Below are positions 58,327 through 64,000 of a stretch of 64,000 bases of DNA, in pieces; position 1 is the stretch's first letter, and every line of letters begins with the position of its first letter. The stretch is from Marinomonas sp. IMCC 4694 (lineage in GTDB: Bacteria; Pseudomonadota; Gammaproteobacteria; Pseudomonadales; Marinomonadaceae). The translations under genes were made by a program, and so were the position numbers. Below the pieces are notes generated by a model. That model was not told where the DNA came from and made no database searches. It worked only from the letters and a program-made list of their open reading frames with translations. The DNA is taken from assembly GCF_008122525.1 (NCBI RefSeq), contig NZ_VSRV01000001.1, positions 2,976,001 to 3,040,000 of the forward strand, given 5' to 3'.

Positions 58327-58367
58327 AAAAAAGCCCACTGCCAACGTTGCGTGACATGGGCTTTTTT
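58327..58367. terminator. Bidirectional terminator between crc and the mutarotase gene
   Basis: AAAAAAGCCCA and TGGGCTTTTTT pair across a 19-base loop, between two convergent genes. Confidence 0.85.
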
Positions 58368-58383
58368 GGTGTGGGTCGTTGCT

Positions 58384-59304
58384 TTAGTTTGACGTCAATG
58401 GCTTATGGCGCACCTTAACCTTTAACTGATGAATGCCACCAGCAGGAATAAAATACGCATCACTGAGTGCGTTGGCGGTCTCAACACAGACAAAACGGCG
58501 ATAATCATTGTCTTCCATGTCACTGCGCTGCTGAGCAATTTCAGCCCCTGGATTCCATAAAATCGTACTTTGGCTGCCTTCTGTTTGAATAACAAGCCTA
58601 CGCTGAAAGCCTGGGTCTTGTATCTCACAAATCTCCGGCGCTGATAAATACACTCGGTCCATAGGACCGCAAGGTGTCACAACACCGTCTTGTAACTGTC
58701 GGCTACCGTTATCAAATTTATCGACGTAAGAGACCTGCTCTAAGCCGTGAACTTCTGCCGTTTGATTATCAGACACATTAAAATACGTGTGCAATGCCTC
58801 GCTAATGGGCATCGGCTGATCGGATAAATTCGCCGCCGAAAAGTTAATACGAAAACCCTTGCTCGAAAAACGAAACACCTGACGTAATTCAAACGCCTGC
58901 GGCCACATTTCTTCAATTAATGGATGATTGTCTGATGCTAGGCGAATAACAATTTTTACGTCGCCATTTTTAAAACGTCCTGCTTCGATAAATTCCCAGC
59001 GAAAATAACGTGCAAGGCCATGGGCAGGGTAATCGGCCTGCGCCTCATTCGCGCCAAACCAAGGCCAACAAACAGGAACACCAAAATGGCGGCGTTCAAA
59101 GCGCCCATCCCCTCCTAGGTTCTCTGATTGAAACAAAAGATCTTCTTGACCAGCAGGAATAAAGCTCTCCAAATGCCCGCCCCATAACGCGATAATCGCA
59201 CTGAAACCGGGTTGCTCAATAAGAATTTGATCACACTTTTTTAAGCTTGCCGGGCGTATTTCTCCCCCCAGCTCTTCCAACTCTTGCATCAGTCGGCCAT
59301 TCAT
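58384..59304 (-). CDS. D-hexose-6-phosphate mutarotase (YeaD-like)
   Basis: Aldose-1-epimerase fold protein that interconverts the alpha and beta anomers of hexose 6-phosphates. The 306-residue protein has RRHFGVPVCWPWFGANEAQADYPAHGLAR (substrate-binding Arg, His), SEALHTYFNV with the catalytic His, and WNPGAEIAQ with MEDNDYRRFVCVETAN including the catalytic Glu. Monocistronic; the gap upstream (59305-59527) shows no further gene. Confidence 0.94.
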   Translation of the reverse strand: MNGRLMQELEELGGEIRPASLKKCDQILIEQPGFSAIIALWGGHLESFIPAGQEDLLFQSENLGGDGRFERRHFGVPVCWPWFGANEAQADYPAHGLARYFRWEFIEAGRFKNGDVKIVIRLASDNHPLIEEMWPQAFELRQVFRFSSKGFRINFSAANLSDQPMPISEALHTYFNVSDNQTAEVHGLEQVSYVDKFDNGSRQLQDGVVTPCGPMDRVYLSAPEICEIQDPGFQRRLVIQTEGSQSTILWNPGAEIAQQRSDMEDNDYRRFVCVETANALSDAYFIPAGGIHQLKVKVRHKPLTSN

Positions 59305-59527
59305 CTACTACTCCAGACAGTATTTTTGTACGCCCATATTAACTTTAGATAATAGGATTACAATGGTTTGGGGGGACAATCACAACTAAACACAATAGAT
59401 TGCCATGCTGCGCATCAATAAAGACTTAACCTAGCCGCACTTTTGCGTTATAAAACACAGCAGTTTCAAGGTGCGACTTTCTACGAAACAAGGTGTTAGC
59501 CCCCATTATAAAAGGTGTTTATTGCTT

Positions 59528-60001
59528 ATGAATCAACAAAACGACGCAAAAATGATCATTGGCAGCGATGAGTGGTGCGCGTTTCCATCGCTGAACATTC
59601 CGGCCATCAAAGCGCGCATTGATTCTGGCGCAAAAACATCGTCAATGCACGCGATCAATATTGTGCGATTCACCCGTGATAATGAACATTGGGTACGTTT
59701 TGACGTCCACCCACTGCAAAAAAACCGCAAGGTAACCGTGCACTGCGAGGCGGCACTGGTGGATCACCGAGTCATTAAAAGCTCAAGTGGTGACAAAGAA
59801 AACCGCCCTGTTATCCGCGTCGCTCTGTCATTAGGTGGTATTACGTGGGACGCTGAAGTAACATTAACCAACCGAGACAGCATGGGATACAGAATGTTAC
59901 TAGGGCGAGAAGCGATGAACGGACGAATTTTGATTGATCCACAAGGGGAGTGCTTACTGGGAGAAAAATCCAAAAATTCACTTCAGGAAGTGTACAAATA
60001 A
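59528..60001 (+). CDS. Retropepsin-like 'ATP-dependent zinc protease' family protein
   Basis: A 157-residue protein of the family annotated in databases as putative ATP-dependent zinc protease. It contains a retropepsin-like aspartic site, IKARIDSGAKTSSMHA (D-S-G in place of D-T-G), then VIKSSSGDKENRPVIRVALSLGGITWDAEVTLTNRDSMGYRMLLGREAM, where the flap and second half-site are recognisable. No zinc motif HExxH is present, so the database name is misleading. The ATG at 59528 is chosen; an upstream in-frame start would add 19 residues. It is convergent with the diguanylate cyclase gene. Confidence 0.88.
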   Translation: MNQQNDAKMIIGSDEWCAFPSLNIPAIKARIDSGAKTSSMHAINIVRFTRDNEHWVRFDVHPLQKNRKVTVHCEAALVDHRVIKSSSGDKENRPVIRVALSLGGITWDAEVTLTNRDSMGYRMLLGREAMNGRILIDPQGECLLGEKSKNSLQEVYK

Positions 60002-60022
60002 ACAGACAAACGCCACCCAATG

Positions 60023-60985
60023 TTAGGTGAGCGAAGCCAATTCACAACGGTTACGCCCAGCTTTTTTTGCTTTGTACAAGGCACCATCCGATCGACTAAG
60101 CCAATCAGACGCAGTGGCATCAAACTGCGTTGACTCTGACAAACCAAAGCTCATGGTGATAGAAATTTCATTATTCGGAACTTTGATTTTTGTTCCTGCA
60201 ATTTTTTTGCGTACCGCTTCACAAAAGAAAAGCGCACCTTGAGCATCGGTATTGAGCAGTAAAATAGCGAACTCTTCACCACCGTAGCGACTAATAAAAT
60301 CTGCTTTTCGAGTGCTTGCAGAAAGAAGTTTGGCCACGACTCTAAGCACAGAATCTCCTGCCGGATGCCCGTACTGGTCGTTTATTTTCTTAAAATGATC
60401 GATGTCTGCCATCACCAAGGTGTGTGTCCCCCTACCACTTTTCACCAAGTCAAAAGTGGTTGCGAGCTCTGTATCCAGACTGCCACGGTTTTGTAGCTGA
60501 GTAAGCGGGTCGGTTCTGCTTAAATAATCCAACTTTCTATTTGCACTGGACAAGGACTCTTTATTAACGGCCACATCGGTCACATCATACACCACCATAC
60601 ACACAAACTTGACAGTGCCATCTGCATTGGTAATGGGACGTAACGCGACATTTTGGTACATTTTGTCGGCCATGCCGGTGATTGGACGGTAGCTATTAAA
60701 TGGAAAAAGGTGTGGACGCTGCTCCCAAGAAACAAAAATAGGGGTACGCAAAGCAATCACATTATCTAACTTTTGCTGTAACCAATTGCTGTTGATACTG
60801 GGAAAAACATCAAACAATGAGCGTTCTTTGGCAATAGAAGAACTGACGCCACTGTGGTTTTCCATAAAGCTGTTCCACAGTTTGACCTCATACTTTTCAT
60901 TTAATACCACCAAGCCCACATCGATATGTTGCAACATATCAAAAAGCCAGTGCAGTTCAATCATATCTTCCGCTGCGCTACTCAT
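60023..60985 (-). CDS. PAS-GGDEF diguanylate cyclase downstream of a CheC-type response regulator
   Basis: Predicted soluble c-di-GMP synthase of 320 residues. The PAS-like domain (about 10-145: HIDVGLVVLNEKYEVKLWNSFMENHSG) is followed by a linker and GGDEF (SRTDPLTQLQNRGSLD to RNRCEL) with the active SRYGGEEFAILL and an RKAD inhibitory site five residues before it. The product can therefore feed back. The ATG at 60985 has GAGGAAG upstream and follows the receiver-CheC gene stop after four bases, so the two are co-transcribed and probably act in one pathway. Confidence 0.93.
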   Translation of the reverse strand: MSSAAEDMIELHWLFDMLQHIDVGLVVLNEKYEVKLWNSFMENHSGVSSSIAKERSLFDVFPSINSNWLQQKLDNVIALRTPIFVSWEQRPHLFPFNSYRPITGMADKMYQNVALRPITNADGTVKFVCMVVYDVTDVAVNKESLSSANRKLDYLSRTDPLTQLQNRGSLDTELATTFDLVKSGRGTHTLVMADIDHFKKINDQYGHPAGDSVLRVVAKLLSASTRKADFISRYGGEEFAILLLNTDAQGALFFCEAVRKKIAGTKIKVPNNEISITMSFGLSESTQFDATASDWLSRSDGALYKAKKAGRNRCELASLT

Positions 60986-60989
60986 GTAT

Positions 60990-62003
60990 TCAATCTTCCT
61001 CAACCAAATAGGACAGTAAATTTTCCAATACAGAGACGGAGTCTTCCGTAAACAACATCATCAGGTCACAACTAATTTGGTAATTCTCCACTTCATAAAC
61101 AATTTCAACGGCCAACGTACGCTTCCATTTGGCTCTTTTGGCATTGACCAAATCGGCGACTTTGACGTGTTGGGCGATCAGCGCAGGATGGCTGTGACTG
61201 AAGTCAATGTTCAATTGCTTACCAAACGCATCAATAAATGGCCCAACCAGCACTGAAGACACATCCATAAGCAACTCAACTTCCACCACGCTATTAATGG
61301 TTTCCGCTACATTTAACAACTTAGCCATATCAGGAAAGCTTGAATCACTAAAAATAAGCAGGGTCTCAAAGGCCACCCCAGCCCCCACAAAACCTTGAGA
61401 TACCGCAGAACAACTGTCTTCTTTGACACTGTAATCCAGTGCCATTTGAAGCTCACCGACTTCCAGAATATTCACTTTCGGAACCGGTAGTTTAATGAAT
61501 ACGTTGAGCATATTTGCCAACACGCTGGCCGCACGGCCCATGGCAATGTTAGACACTTCTTGCAAACAATCATTCAGCGTAAATTGCTCTGCTGCATTCG
61601 GCGCATAACCGTTTATGTTTTGGATATTTCTGTTAGCAGAAAAAAGATTCAATGACGTTAATAAGTGACGAAGGTCTTCAGCAGAAGCAGGCTTTTTATG
61701 GAAGGCGACCGCCCCCATGTCTTTAACACGCTGGATAGCTTGGGGCTGAATGTCGCCCGATACCACAATAACGACAGGAGAGGATTTGAACGATTTCAGC
61801 GCTTCAAGGGTTTCGTAGCCATCTTTTACTGGCATGTTCAAATCTAAGAATAAAACATCAAAGTTCTTAGACGACAACATGTCTAACGCTTCTTGACCGT
61901 GCTCGGCAAATTCAACCTCTACCGCCCAATCCGTCGGCAACCCTCTGGCTAATTGCTTGCGTGCAATTTTGGAATCATCACAAATCAGTACCCGTGCACT
62001 CAT
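60990..62003 (-). CDS. Response regulator with receiver domain and CheC-like phosphatase domain
   Basis: The 337-residue protein has a CheY receiver at 1-120 (VLICDDSKIARKQLARGL, LFLDLNMPVKDGYETLEAL with the phospho-Asp, VVSGD and the Lys in FHKKPAS) and, after about 140, a CheC/CheX-like domain with the motif DCLQEVSN (D-x3-E-x2-N) that in CheC dephosphorylates CheY-P. The second half of the CheC pair is degenerate. It may reset its own or another receiver. The downstream diguanylate cyclase suggests control of c-di-GMP; no histidine kinase is nearby. Confidence 0.9.
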   Translation of the reverse strand: MSARVLICDDSKIARKQLARGLPTDWAVEVEFAEHGQEALDMLSSKNFDVLFLDLNMPVKDGYETLEALKSFKSSPVVIVVSGDIQPQAIQRVKDMGAVAFHKKPASAEDLRHLLTSLNLFSANRNIQNINGYAPNAAEQFTLNDCLQEVSNIAMGRAASVLANMLNVFIKLPVPKVNILEVGELQMALDYSVKEDSCSAVSQGFVGAGVAFETLLIFSDSSFPDMAKLLNVAETINSVVEVELLMDVSSVLVGPFIDAFGKQLNIDFSHSHPALIAQHVKVADLVNAKRAKWKRTLAVEIVYEVENYQISCDLMMLFTEDSVSVLENLLSYLVEED

Positions 62004-62170
62004 TACCATTCTCTTTATAAAAAGCGTCTACAGTGAATACTATGACACTTAAGATGATGTTTCTAACAATTACTTTATTTAGTTTCTGGCAATTCACAAG
62101 AGTGATAATCGCACAAACCAATCTCGGCAAAATAATAGCACAAGTTATTAATCCCCCCAAAACAACACGC

Positions 62171-63355
62171 TTAAACAAAAGACAACAACGCTTGAGTGAC
62201 GCGCTCTTCATCATAACGGTCTTTCTTTTCGCCAATCAAAGGCGTTTTGATGATTTCAACGCGTAAATACAGCAACAATTCGCTGTCTATTTCGCCATAG
62301 TCATACTCATCGTCTAATAATACATAATTGAGTGCGGTATAACGTCCCTTTCCTTTTGCGTCGGCTGTCACCATCAACACTAAGCGCGCTATTCTTTCCA
62401 TCAACGACAAGCCCTGTTGCTCTGGATCAGTCCCTAAGTTCGGCAAATAGACTTTAGGATTAGGATTATTACAGATGGCTCGACCCACGCCTTCTGGCAA
62501 TAAGTTAGCGAGTAGACTGCTGTAAAAGCTGCCCGGCGGATAACAAATCAAATCGGCGTTTTCGATGGCCTCTTTTCGATCATCGGCAATATGCTGGTTT
62601 GTTGGATTAACTTCTCGTAACCCTTGATTCAACCACATACGCTTAATTGGGCTCGACAACACATCAACCTCTTTTCCGGTAATCTGGTGCTGGCCTAGTA
62701 CGACTTCACCATTATTCAGCTCAACACCCAGATGCAGACTGGCATCTAGGGTGGTTTTCACCTCACCGAGGGTTTTTACAAGTCGTGAAAACAGAAACAC
62801 AATAGGATCAAGTTGCTGCTGGTTATTCAAATACCCGCCAGCCATGATCAAATTACCGATGCTGGCACCCCGCAAATCAAAATCGTCTTGAATATGAGAT
62901 TGCATAACTGCCAACTGCGTTTGGATCAAGGATTTCATCGGGTTCGGGATATTTTCAATCAATGGGTGATCCCCCGTCACCAGCTGCTGTAGCTGGCCTT
63001 TAAGAACTTGCGAGACAGCATCTTGTGCTAACCGATGGGTAAATAACTCATACACTTGTGGTTGCCCCATGACGGTTTCATCAGCCAAAGCCATTAAACG
63101 GCTACGCAAATCCCCTACGGCTGGCATATCGAATTCGGCTCGCAGTCGCGCTGAACTGCCGCCAGAATCAAAGGGGGTAACAAGATGTACAGAATGATGG
63201 GAGTACTGCTTAAATATACGACTGATTTTATTGAGCGCTGACCCACCACTAAAAAACAGCACTTTGGGGCCTTGCTCTGGCAAACTTTGATAACGATGAA
63301 CTCGCACAAGATCTGGCATAATCATACGACGCCAAATACACAAAGAAGCGGTCAT
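62171..63355 (-). CDS. CofD/YvcK-like protein, possibly of the GAK-system branch
   Basis: CofD-fold protein related to 2-phospho-L-lactate transferase and YvcK. In the 394-residue protein the dinucleotide-type loop FFSGGSALNKISRIF and the segments HLVTPFDSGGSSARLRAEFDMPAVGDLRSRLMALAD, DDFDLRGASIGNLIMAGGYL and ICYPPGSFYSSLLANLLPEGVG are conserved in this fold. The AVGDLRSRL form and the length recall the CofD-related protein of the so-called GAK gene set, but the other members of that set are not in view. The ATG at 63355 is chosen for GAGG six bases upstream. Function unknown. Confidence 0.8.
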   Translation of the reverse strand: MTASLCIWRRMIMPDLVRVHRYQSLPEQGPKVLFFSGGSALNKISRIFKQYSHHSVHLVTPFDSGGSSARLRAEFDMPAVGDLRSRLMALADETVMGQPQVYELFTHRLAQDAVSQVLKGQLQQLVTGDHPLIENIPNPMKSLIQTQLAVMQSHIQDDFDLRGASIGNLIMAGGYLNNQQQLDPIVFLFSRLVKTLGEVKTTLDASLHLGVELNNGEVVLGQHQITGKEVDVLSSPIKRMWLNQGLREVNPTNQHIADDRKEAIENADLICYPPGSFYSSLLANLLPEGVGRAICNNPNPKVYLPNLGTDPEQQGLSLMERIARLVLMVTADAKGKGRYTALNYVLLDDEYDYGEIDSELLLYLRVEIIKTPLIGEKKDRYDEERVTQALLSFV

Positions 63356-63397
63356 ACTCATCCTCGCTGTTAATTAAGTACAATAGTTGTCTGCATT

Positions 63398-63496
63398 CTA
63401 AGCAAAAGCGCGCTGAGATAACACCTGTCGTACCAGCTCGGCGAAACCTAAACCGCCCGGCTGAGTGGTTTGGTAGTTGGGTCTATGGCGCATCAT
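63398..63496 (-). CDS. Short ORF, probably a remnant of a longer gene
   Basis: A 32-codon frame whose last 21 residues (GGLGFAELVRQVLSQRAFA at the end) look like a normal protein C terminus. It overlaps the end of the preceding broken frame by 14 bases at a +1 shift, so it is more likely the displaced tail of that frame than an independent peptide. I cannot name a family. Confidence 0.3.
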   Translation of the reverse strand: MMRHRPNYQTTQPGGLGFAELVRQVLSQRAFA

Positions 63497-63944
63497 TCAA
63501 GGCCGCCAAGCAGGCGTCTTTTTCTTCATTAGCGGCGGGCTTAACGTCTTGTGCGTAGTCGATCACCACATCGGTTAAGCGGTAAGACTGGTCACGAGCC
63601 AAGCGCAAACGCGGTGAGCGCAAACGCGGTGAGCGCCAAAGCAGAAATACCAGCAGTCGACATGATCGTCCTAACAACACATTTATGGCGACCTGCTCAG
63701 CGATCTTGACTTTGGCGTCGCTGTTCAAAAATTGTCGATGATCAAACGGCACAATTTCCGTGCTCGACACCGGCGCTATACCGCCATGAGTCCGGCGAAT
63801 CAAATGCTGTTCGGCCAGCAAGTTCACGTCTTTACGAACCGTTTGCGACGACACGCCAAAGCGTGCCACCATGTCTTCCACCAGCAAGGCGTCTTCTTGT
63901 TGCACCCAGTTTAAAATCTGATTTTGCCGCTCGCTTAATCCCAC
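63483..63944 (-). pseudogene. Truncated DeoR-family regulator fused to unrelated tail
   Basis: The first 85-90 residues are a normal DeoR repressor N terminus: helix-turn-helix VEDMVARFGVSSQTVRKDVNLLAEQHLIRRTHGG and the following PFDHRQFLNSDAKVKIAEQVA. The sensor domain that should follow (about 160 residues with IGTTT and the DSSK/GR motif) is missing; instead the frame runs through a 15-bp tandem duplication into ARDQSYRLTDVVIDYAQ and ends at codon 154. A GTG start with AGGA upstream is intact. It looks like a deletion junction with frameshifts. A DNA-binding stub could still be made. Confidence 0.7.
63603..63632. repeat. 15-bp tandem duplication in the truncated DeoR frame
   Basis: GCGCAAACGCGGTGA is present twice in direct succession (63603-63617, 63618-63632) and followed by GCGC. 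It keeps the frame and duplicates five residues (SPRLR). Confidence 0.92.
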
Positions 63945-63953
63945 ACATCGTCC

Positions 63954-64000
63954 TTACTGTTGATTCGACAAAAAAGCAAAACGCGTCGGATCGTCGGTAA
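63954..64000 (-). CDS. C-terminal end of a gene continuing beyond the window
   Basis: The frame open to the window edge ends TDDPTRFAFLSNQQ at TAA (63954-63956), just before the SD of the DeoR frame. It looks like a genuine protein end but is too short to identify. Spacing suggests one operon with the DeoR remnant. Confidence 0.35.
   Translation of the reverse strand, partial: TDDPTRFAFLSNQQ

Noticed and set aside
59528..60001. Zinc metalloprotease assignment for the retropepsin-like protein
   Set aside because: No HExxH or other zinc motif; the D-S-G site points to an aspartic protease fold.
61978..62235. 85-codon minus-strand frame upstream of the receiver-CheC gene
   Set aside because: Overlaps two well-supported genes, low-complexity hydrophobic translation, no SD.
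1..64000. CRISPR arrays, prophage or additional tRNA/rRNA genes
   Set aside because: No regularly spaced repeats, phage structural genes, rRNA-like stretches or T-loop/acceptor patterns were seen apart from tmRNA.

Overview
The window looks like chromosomal DNA of a marine gammaproteobacterium of the Oceanospirillales type. A Marinomonas-like organism is my best guess, inferred from gene content and order rather than proven. Conserved blocks supporting this are smpB / ratA-rnfH / bamE / fur / recN / grpE-dnaK-dnaJ, radC-rpmB-rpmG-mutM opposite coaBC-dut, argB-slmA, and pyrE divergent from a Crc-type protein as in Pseudomonas. A complete tmRNA gene (tag ANDENYALAA) follows smpB. Almost all genes are intact and tightly packed.

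Layout. 1-2.5 kb: end of a TRAP transporter operon (dctP partial, dctQ, dctM). 2.5-8.3 kb: peroxiredoxin, chemoreceptor, MocR-type regulator, PilZ-like and DUF501 proteins. 8-13.7 kb: glycerol catabolism (glpK; glpR-glpD), with an IS5-family element inserted between the Shine-Dalgarno sequence and the start codon of glpR. 13.8-18 kb: TSUP transporter, long-type GAPDH, DUF3392 membrane protein, a secreted unknown, and a uridine kinase-like P-loop protein. 18-29.5 kb: the heat-shock operon with a sigma-32 promoter, then an RsbQ-like hydrolase + PAS-GGDEF pair and a decayed TnpB remnant, then recN with two tandem LexA boxes, fur, bamE, rnfH, ratA and a sodium symporter. 29.6-34.4 kb: smpB, tmRNA, an IS110-family element whose upstream flank can fold like a structured RNA (bridge RNA candidate), and feoAB. 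34.6-40.6 kb: SDR/LysR divergent pair and the sulfate ABC operon (sbp-cysTWA). 40.7-45.2 kb: GlxA-type AraC regulator, and an HDAC-family deacetylase divergent from a PatZ-like acyl-CoA synthetase/GNAT protein. 45.3-50.4 kb: a BMP-type nucleoside ABC importer with cytidine deaminase. 50.7-59.3 kb: housekeeping genes. 59.5-64 kb: retropepsin-like protein, a receiver-CheC protein with a diguanylate cyclase, a CofD/YvcK-like protein, and a decayed DeoR-family locus at the window edge.

Functional themes are uptake and use of small carbon sources (TRAP substrate, glycerol, nucleosides), sulfur and ferrous iron import, stress response (heat shock, SOS, ribosome rescue, peroxide), and c-di-GMP signalling (two diguanylate cyclases, each paired with a likely sensor partner). 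The observations I consider most worth a second look are the IS insertion that splits glpR from its ribosome binding site, the IS110 flank with a 10-bp long-range stem beside the tmRNA gene, the RsbQ/PAS-GGDEF pair, and the PatZ-like acetyltransferase with a shortened ATP-grasp region facing a deacetylase gene. No CRISPR array, prophage, rRNA or tRNA gene was recognised.
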